Positions 1-12,599 of a DNA stretch of 64,000 bases are shown in pieces. A program made the position numbers and the translations under genes. The stretch is from Monosiga brevicollis MX1 (taxonomy: Eukaryota; Opisthokonta; Choanoflagellata; Craspedida; Salpingoecidae). The notes beneath the pieces are model-generated. The model was not told where the DNA came from and made no database searches. It saw nothing but the letters and a program-made list of their open reading frames with translations. Positions within the stretch are counted from its first letter, which is position 1. Every line of letters begins with the position of its first letter. Location of the stretch: contig NW_001865042.1 in NCBI RefSeq assembly GCF_000002865.3, positions 1,036,207 to 1,100,206 of the forward strand, in the 5' to 3' direction.

Positions 1-702
1 TCATAGATTTTTGAGCCCGCTAAAAAAAAAATCTACCTTCTGAATGCTCTTTTGCAGACGAAAGTCTCTTTCTATGCGCCTTGCCCCCCCCCCCCCCCTT
101 GCCTTGCCGAAGCATCCCCGTTAGCTCTGCACCGCGGTTATGAGAGAGGACTCATCCACAAACATGGATTCAAAAAGAGCGGTGCAAGAGAGGAAGGCAA
201 GTCAAGCTCACATGGCTCACACAAGTAACATGAATCTCGCAACATGAAGACAACATCCAACCGCATGCCCTTCTGCTTGGAGAAGAAGAAAGGCTGGGCT
301 TGCAATTTTAACGCACAATCTCGCTGGTACGCACACAAGACATGAAATGAAGACGCAGATTTATTGAGGCTGACCGAAGATAAGTCAACACATGGCGGTG
401 CCAGCGGTCTCCCACCCAATGTGCTCAGACGTCGTCTCCTGACCAATGGCCAAGTCGGGAACCACCACGCTGGTCGATAGGCACTCGGCAAGACGTGGGA
501 CCGTCCTGCTGTGCGTCAAGGTATGCGTGGCAGGCTCCTGACCCAGCTCACCAGAAGGAAACAAGTCGGAAGCCATTGAGTACAGGGAAAACCGGCTCGT
601 TGTGGATCAGGCAGGTCCACAACAAGTTTGGCACCGCACATGTTGATGACGTCCGCAGTTCGACCTCGGTCCGATCAGAAAACAAGGCCTGTCACTGTTG
701 GA
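1..702. other. Region downstream of the forkhead gene
   Basis: No convincing gene is visible. It holds a C-rich homopolymer near 85-98 and short overlapping reading frames with no domain. The part from about 400 to 702 is probably the 3' untranslated region of the forkhead gene that ends at 703 on the minus strand. Confidence 0.5.
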
Positions 703-1035
703 CTAGTACGCCAACAGCGTCGGGCTTGTCAGCGCAAAATCTGATTCTTCAAGAACGGGAAAGTCAAAGTCGACCATGCCCTTGTCGGCATCAGAGCTAA
801 ACCGTCCCAGTAGGTCCTGTGTCAAGAGGTCAAAGTCATCATCCGTCACCTGCAAGAAGGCGCTGTCAAACTCGTCCGTCAGAGCGGGCATGGGCAGTTC
901 GCTGCTGGCCTGAAGTGTTGCAGCGGGTCCCATGCCTGTAGCGAGTTGATCAACGGGTGTCGACACATCTGTTGTCGACAGCGAGGCAGTCGTTGGCAAG
1001 ATGCTGGGCACCACTAGCTGTGGTGCTGCTGTCGG

Positions 1036-1073
<38 letters not shown>

Positions 1074-1911
1074 ACATGGACATGCTCGGTGCTGCCAGAT
1101 TGGATTTGGATGCAGATGCAGGTTCGCCCGTGCTGAGAGCTCCTGGCTGAGGTTGAGAGGCAGTACAGAGGGGAAGGGCATGATCCAGATCCAAGCGTCG
1201 TGCGGCAGATGGTGTGCCACTGAGCGGGATAGTGGAGGCCGGCATGAGCCCAATGGGTCGACCCATTTGCGAGGGATGTTGCTGATAGGGATGTTGGTAA
1301 GTAAGATGGTTACCAAGATAGGCTGGGGTTTGATAGTAGCCTGAAAACAAGGGCATGCCGTCCGCACGTCGATATGGCTTGGTTGGTGTCATCTCTACCG
1401 AGCCATGCATCTTCAAGGGATTGCTTGCCTTGGAGCGACGTCGGCGGCGGACCTGTACACCCGCGAGTTTGCGCTCGTGCTTGAGGCGGCAAGCCTCAAT
1501 ATCACTGCGCATGTCGTCTTCACGACCAGGAGCGAGGGCCCAGAGACTGCCCTTGCGTGCATCAGGAATCTCGCGGTCGATTTTGATGAAATACTTGTTC
1601 AGGCTCAGATTGTGGCGAATCGAGTTTTTCCAACCTGATTTGGCTGTGCGAAAGTAAGGGAACCGCTCAAGGATAAACTCGTAAATGTATGCCACCCCCA
1701 CGGACCCAGGTCCGTGGTGCAGCATGCCCATGCCAATTAGGCAGGGAAATGAATAAGGAGGCTTGGCAAAAGGGTCCTGGGGCCAGGCTGCCGCGCGTCG
1801 GGCATTAATGTCCACAAGTGTGTCTAGCGAAGCTCCACGATTGAGCGGGGCTTTGGCCGCATTGGCACGACTCAAGGTCGGGACCGATGTGGACGGCGGA
1901 CTGGCCGTAGG

Positions 1912-1942
<31 letters not shown>

Positions 1943-2391
1943 GTTTGTTGCTGTGCTTGTAGCGCTGCTTGTTGCTGTGCTTGCTGCTGCGTTTGCTGTT
2001 GTGCGTATGGCTGAGTGTGCATGGTACTTGGCTGCGTCGGGAAGGAGTGGCAGGCCATCTGCGGCTGCTGGCCAGCAATGCAAGGAGCATCTGAATAGGC
2101 TGGCTGGTGCATGGGTGAGGGAGAGCTCGCAACCGGTGAAACAGGATGACTGCTGGCTACCGAGCCGAAATCAAAGGGATCCGATACGCTCGTGTGGTTG
2201 GTATCCGGGGCCGGGGAGGAGGCCGCTGATGAGGAGACAGCCATACCCTCCTTGAGGGACTGCAATGATTTGTCAGAGAGCTCGCCCATGCTTGCACTGG
2301 CATCACTGAGCATGTCCACGTCCGTGTGCACTGCGAGGTCATACTCTGCCCATGCCATCCATACAACGAAGCACGGTGAGGCTTCCGTCAT
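703..2391 (-). CDS. Forkhead (winged-helix) transcription factor, FOXN/FOXJ-like
   Basis: A 562-residue open frame encodes a nuclear DNA-binding transcription factor. The forkhead domain lies at about residues 205-292. It opens with KPPYSFPCLI, carries the recognition-helix signature WKNSIRHNLSLNKYF, and closes with KGSLWALAPG, a wing that recalls FOXN1/FOXN4. A basic patch (RRRRR) follows the domain and may act as a nuclear signal. The N-terminal third is Ser/Pro/Gln-rich with a polyQ run near residues 145-160, and the C-terminal half has a 12-13 residue polyalanine run and an acidic, Asp/Phe-rich tail that resembles an activation domain. The start is the first ATG of the open frame; an upstream exon cannot be excluded. 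The class (N versus J) is inferred from a few positions only. Confidence 0.9.
1023..1072. repeat. GCT trinucleotide repeat (polyalanine tract)
   Basis: A run of about a dozen GCT/CTG units inside the forkhead coding region encodes polyalanine on the minus strand. In other frames it reads as polyQ or polyL; those frames are shadows. Confidence 0.85.
1911..2009. repeat. TTG/CTG trinucleotide tract (polyglutamine)
   Basis: A pure TTG run near 1912-1941 followed by imperfect TTG/CTG units encodes the glutamine-rich part of the forkhead protein on the minus strand. Confidence 0.85.
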
Positions 2392-3713
2392 GCGGTACTG
2401 CCCAGGCAGGCAAGATTCAGCCGTGCATACCTTTTGATTCCAATAGAACAGGCATGGAAAATGATCGCTGGACCATTGAGGGTACGTCTGGCTGAGATTG
2501 CGACATGTTCAAGGTCATGGCGAATCTGGGCATGCCAATTCCAAGTCCTTGGTCGCAGCTTGGCTGTTGTGGGTGTTGTTTTGAAGCTTGATTTTGATTT
2601 TATTTTACTTTTTTTTATCAAGGGTAGACGACGAGACGAAGATAGACCTATGATTCGGATGCCAAAGTGATCGGTGCAGGTGGGAGTGAGGTTTGGCGCG
2701 TGGCGATGGGAGCCGGCTTGACGTGAGGTGAGCCCGAGGTGAGGGGAAGGCAAGCCATACTTACGAGACAAGAGACGAAACAATGGTGGCCCCCCGGTGC
2801 TGGATCCCTGGCAGATGTACACAAACCTTCAAAACTGGTACAAGTCGTGGACGATGGTAGATGACGATGACGAAGCGAATACAAAACAAGATGGGGCCAG
2901 GGTCGACGGAAAAGATGTTCTCAAAAAGAGGCAGACAACGCGCTTTCGCAAAATCGAAAGCGACGCCGCTTGACCGAGAACGGTAGCACCGGGAGGCAGG
3001 AATAGAGGAGCCAAGGCTCGCGCAAGAAGCGATCAAAAAATCGAGTTGAAGTAATAGGAATTTTGGAAAATGCCGACGGGCAGGTGCACTCGGGCCCCAC
3101 TGGCCTGACGTTTCACGGCGGTAGTTGTTGTTGTGGGTGACATGATCAAACCACAGAGTCCGCAGCTGTCACGGTGTGTAAGGTTTTTGTATTTAAGCGC
3201 GAAGCTACAACAAACAAATCTGTATCAAAACACTGTCATTTTTACCATTATTCTAATAATGCTTAAAAGACATTCTAGGCCGATGGTCAGGTCTCGGAAT
3301 GTCTGACAACCCCGGAGTGCGTTGGGGCAGTTGGGGTGGGGTGAGGGATGACCCGAGGTGCGCCTCACCTCGTGAGCGGATGAAAGGGCACGAGTGAAAC
3401 TCTACAAAGTTGGGCATGTCTATTCACAGGCAGAGTCAATTGCATTCGGCATCCCCTTGACGACCAGCCGCCCAAAACGAAACTGAGCGGGGGTCACGAC
3501 ACAAGCGTCCAGAAGAGAAAACAGTGCGCACACAATTGCACACACACATCTGCATACTTGAGCCATCCGTACGCGCACGATCAAGTCAAGACGAGCCTGG
3601 ACGAAGACGAGCGTCCAGGCTTATCTGAGCTGTATGGAAAAAAGACAACACCCAGTTGATCCTTTCTCGCGGACGACAAACCACGAAGAACAGGCTTTGT
3701 GCTGGGCAAACAC
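2392..3713. other. Intergenic region upstream of the forkhead gene
   Basis: This lies between the forkhead start and the 3' end of the metalloprotease gene, both on the minus strand. It should hold the forkhead promoter and 5' untranslated exon. It has a GTTGTCAGA site on the minus strand at 3302-3310. No coding sequence with recognisable features is seen. Confidence 0.5.
3302..3310 (-). promoter_or_regulatory. GTTGTCAGA motif upstream of the forkhead gene
   Basis: The minus strand reads GTTGTCAGACATTCC, about 0.9 kb upstream of the forkhead ATG and on the same strand as that gene. It is one of seven exact 9-mer copies in the window, all intergenic. Function is inferred only from this distribution. 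Confidence 0.4.
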
Positions 3714-6700
3714 TTAGATAAAGACGGCGACCAGCGCCATGAGCGCCAACGCAAGGGCGGAGGCGGTAGCTGTGAAACCCGAGGACTCTTCGCGCACGGC
3801 CACAAAGCCAGTCTTGACACCGTCAACGCTGTTTTCCCGGGCAAACACCTGGATGTTGCAGAGGATCGGAGGGCCATGAATGAGTGAGGGGACGACACGA
3901 ATGTGTGGCGATGCCACACTGATTGCTTCCGTTCAATCCCACCAACACGAGTACGTACGCGGTACGAAAAGTCATAGGGAGATGCTCCGCCCAGATCATT
4001 GTCAAGGAATCGATACACGTTTGAGGAAAAGACCTTGTCACCTCCCGAAAAACCGGGTGTGCGAGTCAGAACATATTGCACGCTGCTGGGTGCCACCAGC
4101 GAACTGCCTCGCGAGTTTGCGCGCTGCTCATCATAAACGGGCACGTGAAGAGAGGCGAGCGTCAGGACAGAGGCCACACAGATCAAGACGAGGCTCGGCC
4201 CCATCGGCTCAAGATCAAGCCGTGGACCACGAGGTGCTCCATGCAGCTTTGCACCAAACGCAAGGGCACACGTACCAAGAAGTCAAGAGGAGGCAGCCAC
4301 TGCACTTGGACGCACGACTGGTTGTAAAAAGTGGGTACGGTGACCATCAATGGTCGCTGGCTTTGGGGCTCAGCACGACGGCTATTATCCGCATACCTAA
4401 TGGGCGGCGAGGCATGAGTTGGCTGTCGACCCACCCAAAAAAGAAAGCACTGCCATAGATACAACACACTGAGGGGCCAGGTGAAAGCGAGCGACAAAAA
4501 TGACGACTCACCGGTCAACGAAGCAGTGCATGCGGCCAATTTGCTCGCTGCTGAATCGGGTGCGACAGCTATTGACGGTGTAGGACATGATGTTCTTCAC
4601 GCTGCGGTCAGAATCCCTGTACACGTCGGCACCGTTGATGAATGAGTCGGTGGGAGGAAGCCGGTAAGTGCGAGATATCCATGGCCGCGGGGTTGGAGAG
4701 GACAACGCCCAGCACAGACGTACGGAAACTCATTGCCGTTGCAGTCGGTGGGAAAGCTACTGCCGGTAGTGCAGGAGGCCGTGTTGAAAGAATTGGCAGA
4801 TGATCCCGAGGTGCCGTTGCGGACGGCATTGAGATTGGGCACCGCGGCCGTATCTGCCAAAAAGTCGCTAAAGTAGTATGAATTCTACGGAAAGGGGGGA
4901 AGGGTTGAAGCAAGGAGGGGCGAGATTGTGAATGAGCTCATCGGCCTTTACCAGTCGCTGGTCCCAGTTCTGTATCGGCGTTTGGCCAGCGCAAGGCTTG
5001 ATCGCGGTCCTCTTGAGCAGAACTATGGACGGAGCAACTTACGCCCTCATATGCGCTTGCGTAGCAGCTGGGCTCCTCGCCACCAGACGCACAATAGTTG
5101 AGCAGGTTGGACTCAAAGTTGACACCTTGGTGCGTATGCAGTAGTCCTGCAGCAGAGAAGGCAGAGACAAAGCGAAGGCGCCAGTAAAAGTGAGTTTTGC
5201 GCTGCGGTGAGCCACAAACAAGACAAAAGCAAAAAAAAAAAAAAAAAAAAATGAATCACCAAAACCATGGGCCATCGTACCCAAAGAATGGCCAACTTCA
5301 TGAGCCGTCGTTGCCCCGGTAGAGTCGGAGGCGCCGCCCTGCGACGATGACAAAAAGTAGCGGTAGTCGACGATGCAAAGATTGCCTGTGCTCGTGTTGA
5401 CACGAGGAGGGGTTGAAGACATGAAAGAGGAGAAGAGGTAGAAAAACAAGGTTTTGGTGAGTTGCAACGGAAGCCAAACCAGCTCACAGCTCGGGTCCAT
5501 TCCTCACGACGGCAGGCGCCATTGATCGAATGGTAGGTGGAGAAGAATTCTGGACGAACCCAAGAGACTTTGAGCATTGCCACTAGAATCTGGCATTTCC
5601 TCCATCATGGCAATGTCGGGGTAGCAGACGCCGCGAATGCTGTCCACGTCCAACTTGGTGACGAGAATGTAGGCTGAGGGATTGCAAAACCAGAACGTGA
5701 AGGGGCGACTCTTGGGATGCCGGAGTAGACAGGGGAAGCACGTACTGTGGTAGTCTCGTGCCGATGCAGTCGAGCCCATGTTGAAGACATCGTAAAAGTA
5801 GTTGATGACGTAATCCAGCTGCCTCGAGTTCACGCCAGCGCCATTGTTGGCTTGATCAAGACTATTAAAACGCGATGTGCTAATCTGCTCGGCCACCCCA
5901 CACCCGATGAGCGGCCCAGCAACGCCCAGAAGCAAGTGGTGAGGCCCTCGCGATTTGGGCAATGGGACCACATTTGTGCGGGCCTGCGATGCGCCGACTG
6001 ACGCCATACACACCTCAATGGAAGTATCGTGATCGAATTGGATATCGGCCTCTGCAAACAAGCTGTTCAGGTTGCCCACGGCTTCGTCCACCTGGGACGA
6101 CGATACATAAGTCTCGGTTACTATTCAGATTCAGCCAGAAGCGAACCAGATGAAGAAGAGAAGGAAATTGAGATGTCATTGGAGCGCGAACAATAAGTAG
6201 TTCTACCGCCTGCTAAGGCGGTGGAGGCGGCGATGGATCACCAGGCGCAACAAACCGCTGCGAAGGGCTAGGACTTGGAGCTTGAGGTTGAGATTTGCGC
6301 GGTTGCTCACGCTGCCGTAGGCATTGGAGACGATGGGGATGAAGCACTCGGAGTAACCATAACTGGCACACCCCAAAGCCACAGCAGCCAGGTGCACAAA
6401 ACGTTCATCGCGATCATCGCCGTGAGTTATAAAAAAAAAACCCCCCCTGAATCAAGCGAACATCTCTTCAGCGCGAGCAATTGAGGTGGGGGTGTTGGAA
6501 CCCCATTCGTACCCAAGGGGGCTTGCGGCCCCATTGCGAGTGCACTCGGGGGTTGCAGCGCCATCCGTGGTTGCTTCAGGTAGCTATTTTAAGAAAAAAT
6601 TGACCGAATTATGCAGGAGACGAAGGGGCGGGCGAAGGCGGGAAAAGCTTTGAGCTCTTGTGCCCTTTGGCTTCAACTGGGGTGAACGAATCAGAATTTC

Positions 6701-6872
6701 TTACCTGGTATCGTGCATCGGCATACTCGCTGCTGTCGCGGCGCTGATGGGTGCTACCGTTGTTGAGGCGAAAACGGCGCAGCTCGGGCAAGTCCAGGCC
6801 ACAGTCACCATGACCTTGGACCGCCAGTGCCAAAGCAGCCAGAGCGGCTGCAAAGACAACCAGCAGCTTCAT
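3714..6872 (-). CDS. Secreted M43/pappalysin-like zinc metalloprotease with FN3-like segments and hydrophobic C-terminus
   Basis: A spliced gene of about ten exons. It starts with a clear signal peptide (MKLLVVFAAALAALALAVQG) at 6872. The catalytic zinc site HEVGHSLG is split by an intron at about 5275 and continues as LLHTH in the exon ending near 5040, giving HExxHxxGxxH. A later exon (about 4610-4513) has NIMSYTVNSC followed by FSSEQIGRM, which matches the Met-turn and cysteine/GQxxRM block of family M43 (cytophagalysin/pappalysin). The 3' exons (about 4420-3714) resemble a fibronectin type III fold: VQVQWLPP, then SNVYRFLDND and YDFSYR. The gene ends in a hydrophobic tail, ATASALALALMALVAVFI, with no basic residues after it, which fits a GPI-anchor signal or a C-terminal membrane segment. 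Exon borders in the propeptide region (6580-6080) are uncertain. The substrate is unknown. Confidence 0.75.
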
Positions 6873-7304
6873 ACTGGCAGAGGTTCCTGCTCAAGACCAA
6901 CACGCACAATGGAGCAACCCACGCACAACCAGTCACCACAACCAGCCTTCCGACCGAAAAGGCAGCGGGAGATCAATACGTGAAGGGACGAGCGCCCGCG
7001 ACGCGTTGTATCAATCAAACGATACACGCGAGAAAAAAAAAAAAAGTAGCTAAAGAAAAATGCAAGACCCACCCACACACAATGACGACGACAACGACGA
7101 CGACAACGATAAGGAGGGGGGGCAGCGACGACAACAGCTATGACGGCTACGACGAGGACGAGGACGGCTACAACGACAGCCAAGAGCCAAAAGGCGTAAA
7201 AGGTCGTGGAGATGTTTCACCCCACCTACCGACCAACCCTTATGGGCTTGTGCATACACAGGTAACGTAAGCGCTTGTCTGTCTCTGTCTGTCTCTGCGT
7301 GTGT

Positions 7305-7307
<3 letters not shown>

Positions 7308-7354
<47 letters not shown>
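7308..7354. repeat. (GT)n microsatellite
   Basis: About 23 uninterrupted GT units. It lies 115 bases before the assembly gap. Confidence 0.95.
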
Positions 7355-7357
<3 letters not shown>

Positions 7358-7469
7358 GCTGTGCTTCCCGTTGCAGGTGCTCGGGCGCTTTTGAGGATGC
7401 GGAGGCGTCTGTGGGTGTGTGACTCATGGGAAAGAGCCAGCCCATGCCCCTCTGCACACAGGCATGCAT

Positions 7470-7664
7470 NNNNNNNNNNNNNNNNNNNNNNNNNNNNNNN
7501 NNNNNNNNNNNNNNNNNNNNNNNNNNNNNNNNNNNNNNNNNNNNNNNNNNNNNNNNNNNNNNNNNNNNNNNNNNNNNNNNNNNNNNNNNNNNNNNNNNNN
7601 NNNNNNNNNNNNNNNNNNNNNNNNNNNNNNNNNNNNNNNNNNNNNNNNNNNNNNNNNNNNNNNN
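7470..7664. other. Assembly gap (195 Ns)
   Basis: A run of unknown bases. It directly abuts the left arm of a perfect inverted repeat, so the gap may reflect a structure that could not be read or assembled. Confidence 0.98.
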
Positions 7665-7792
7665 CGTGGTGTCGCACCGAGCGTCTCGTCACAATCCGAT
7701 CCAGAGCCACACACATATCTCGTTGGGGCGGATCTGCTGGCTGTGTGTGGCTCTGGATCGGATTGTGACGAGACGCTCGGTGCGACACCACG
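7665..7792. repeat. Perfect 51-bp inverted repeat with 26-bp spacer
   Basis: The arm 7665-7715 is the exact reverse complement of 7742-7792, with a 26-base loop (7716-7741). The left arm begins at the last N of the gap, so the repeat may continue into unread sequence. Arms start with CGTGGTGTCGCACCGAGCG. No target duplication or transposase is visible. It may be a foldback element or a sequencing/cloning artefact. Confidence 0.9.
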
Positions 7793-8136
7793 GCCAGTGC
7801 TTGAATGCCGCGATTGAGCAGTGGTTAGACTTGGGTTTATCAAGTCTAGTCTTCTTTCCCTGCTACATTGTCGTTGTTGTTGTTGCTCCTGAGGATTGGA
7901 GAGCCGGGTCCAGATACCCCAGCCAGCCCACGCAACCCTCCGCCACTTGACATTGAAACCCAAGGCTGCCCCTCCGGAGTTTTTTTGCTTGGCTTCCGTC
8001 CGACCTGCACCCTGAACATCAGCCACTGCTGGATCACCAACCACGACTGCGCTTTTGCCTCCGCTTAAATCACGGGTAGCCCCTGGCTCATCGTCCACCG
8101 ACTCGTGCTGCTGGCCCTCGCCGGATTTCTGTCACC

Positions 8137-10194
<2,058 letters not shown>

Positions 10195-10509
10195 GCCATT
10201 CAGAGCTCTCGCTTTAATTCCTGTTTCATCGCCTTCCTCAGCCCCGGCCAAATTAAATTGGCACACTGATTGTTTGATGTTGTTTCTGAGTGTACATGCC
10301 CTCAGTTCTGGCTGGATGGAGCTATAGCTGTGTAATGGGGCCCGTTTGTAGCCGCTCGACTCGGCTCTCAAACTCCGGAATCTCTTGTTCAATTCACCTG
10401 CAAAATGTGTCGTTTTGTGCGAGTCAATCAAAGTCTGTGACACAATTTCAATTCAGGCATGCCTTTCCTCATCCGCGCAGCGGCATGACAATTGGCTTGA
10501 TCTTTGGTC
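10195..10509. other. Convergent 3' regions of the kinase and PPP2R3C genes
   Basis: A 315-base interval between two stop codons on opposite strands. It presumably holds both 3' untranslated regions. Nothing else is evident. Confidence 0.5.
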
Positions 10510-12207
10510 TTATGGCGGGTCCGAACCCACATCGTCATCCTCACCATCGGAAGGTGGTGGAGACTCACGGTGCTCGTAGGCAAAGAAGCCGTCCACATCG
10601 GTCAAAATCGACACAACCGTACCCCCGCAGTTGCACGCCAGCAAATCTTGCACGGTGATCTTGTAAGGATCTTTGGGAGCGACCTGGCATAGTTTGGAAT
10701 TTAGCATAACATGATACGCGTGGCCGCAAAGCCCCTTGGCATTGGGTGCATAATGGGGGCAATCAAGAAGAATCAAATGCTCGCAGGATATTGAACGTGC
10801 GTACCATATCAAAAATTTCGTTTTTGACATCTTCAAAGCGTGGCAACTCCAGGTCGCGCGTCAACGGATGCGCCTGACCAAATCCCGTCATCATCACACC
10901 ATTGAAACATACAACGAAGAGCGAAAAGGGTGAGAGGGTAGAAAGGGATCGACGCCAGATGCCCCGGATGTGTTCCCAAGAGAGTTTCAAGCGTACCTCC
11001 ATGGCACGCCAGAAATATAGGAGGGCGGTGGTCGTCAGATAGCCTCGCTGATCCACGTCGAGCAGTCGAAAGAAGAAGCGTACGCTAGCTGGATGATTTG
11101 GGTCACGGCGTGCCAATACCAGGCGCAGATATAAGCGGTAATCGACACCGCCTTCGTAAGTGGCATACTCCTGAAAAAGGCGACGCAGCAGTGCCGGTGA
11201 CATGCTGCCTCCGTTCAAGTGTTGCAGTTCGTCAAGGGACAAGAGCCCGTCTTGGTTGACATCCAACGCTGTATACTGTGTGTGTACTGTGGTGACATTG
11301 GATAGCGAGAACCAGTTGTCTTGCAGAGCGACTGTGCTCAGATCGGGCTGCTGCATTTGCTGGTACTCGGCCAGCACCTTTGACTCTACCAAAGCTGATA
11401 TCTCAATAGCCTGCAGCGATGCAACCCAAGCCGACCAGAAAAGGTGAAAGTCCCCTCGCGACTGCCTGACGCGACACGGTGTGTGGGTGGACGTGCACAC
11501 GCGCACACGCGCACACGCATGCATGCACAAACCTCATTCGGATGATCACGACCCAGATAAAACAGAAAGCGGCTGGCAGCAAAGACAACGTAGGTTGAGC
11601 GGAACCCGCGAGCGATAGCGCGAAGCTGCTCCATCTCAAAGGCCGTGTCTTGAATGTAGGCCTCCAGCTGGTCACGAGTGAGTGAGCCCGAGCCCAGAGT
11701 GTCAAAGAGCGCCAGCTTGAATCGCGCCTGCTCCACGGCCGCATATTGCATCACTACATTGAAGAGCTGGTCCAAGGAGATTGTCTGTGCATCGTCCTTG
11801 GGAAGTGCCATGAAGGCTGTTGCACTCAGCACGGCGGAAAACTTGCCCGACTCACCGCCCAAGCGCTCGCGAACCAAACAAAGGCCCTTGTAGGCCAGTC
11901 GCAAATTTCCAGGTTTAATCTCCTTGGCCTGCTCCTTGAGCGCAGTCCAGCATGCCTGGAGATCTTCGTTGCCAATCAGGACTTCACCTGCCGCTGCCAC
12001 TTTGCAATCCTGCGCCACTCGTCGCAATTTTGCAGCCAAGGAATCGGCGCGCGGCGTTTGATACAACTGATGCAATTTTAGGCGCAGGCCAAACCCCAGC
12101 TCTGCGCGTGACCTGTTGGTGTCGTTGCCCCACATCCGCCCCATACTTGCCGCAAAGGCATCGTCCACAGGAGCGACGGGGCCACTAGCATTCGCTAACG
12201 CTGTCAT
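10510..12207 (-). CDS. PPP2R3C: PP2A regulatory subunit B'' gamma (G5PR)
   Basis: An orthologue of PPP2R3C/G5PR, an EF-hand regulatory subunit of protein phosphatase 2A/5. Four exons (12207-11533, 11410-10997, 10873-10805, 10683-10510) give an exact frame of 443 residues, near the human 453. Diagnostic blocks include the paired-helix region with EDLQACWTALKEQ, the EF-hand DVNQDGLLSLDEL, the second EF-like loop LLDVDQRGYL, YFWRAME, FEDVKNEIFDM, KDPYKITVQDL and TDVDGFFAYEHRE, which match the vertebrate protein in order. The first donor is an unusual GTTTGT. The C-terminus is acidic, as in animals. Confidence 0.93.
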
Positions 12208-12599
12208 CACGCGCAAGTTGAGAATGCAAAACAAAAAAACAAAAAAAACAAAAAAAAAGTGGAAAAAGAATTCGGAAAATTTTAATTTTGTGGCTTTTTG
12301 TTGAAAACAAAGCTGTTGCAATGGTCACTGAAATATAATTGGCTATAATGCGGACATCTGGCGGGGACGGAGCCAAGGCTGCTGGTGAGGCAACGCACAC
12401 AACACAGACATGGAATCTCATACAACAACAGCAGCAACCCCTCCCGCATCATGCCGCTCACTCCCGCCAGAAGAAGAAGAAGAAAACAAACGCACAACAT
12501 TACATGATAATATTATTTTCTTTGAGGCAGTTTAGAAGCACGCTTCCAACTCAGGAGGCTCGGGACTGCAAGCAAGCTCTGACTAAAGCCGAAAGCACG
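12208..12599. other. Spacer between RalGAP alpha and PPP2R3C
   Basis: A 392-base interval between two tandem minus-strand genes. It has the RalGAP alpha 3' end and the PPP2R3C promoter. It includes an A-rich stretch (12229-12265) and an AT-rich patch near 12330-12350. No TTGTCAGA site was seen. Confidence 0.5.

Larger units (their letters stand above)
6873..8136. other. Intergenic region with microsatellites, gap and hairpin
   Basis: This region separates two divergent genes. It contains an A-rich and ACG/ACA-rich stretch (about 7030-7165), a (GT)n tract, a 195-base gap of Ns and a perfect inverted repeat. Reading frames here come from simple sequence. Promoters of the metalloprotease (-) and the kinase (+) must lie here. 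Confidence 0.6.

Noticed and set aside
138-491. Minus-strand 117-codon frame at the left edge
   Set aside because: No domain, unusual composition, and it lies where the 3' untranslated region of the forkhead gene is expected.
1872-2132. PolyN, polyT and polyC frames over the trinucleotide tract
   Set aside because: They are other-frame readings of the CAA/CAG repeat inside the forkhead gene.
7050-7469. Frames rich in His-Thr repeats over the (GT)n tract
   Set aside because: They are translations of a microsatellite and run into the gap.
7665-7792. The inverted repeat as a transcription terminator or RNA gene
   Set aside because: Eukaryotic context, no T-run and no link to a gene end; a foldback element or artefact is more likely.
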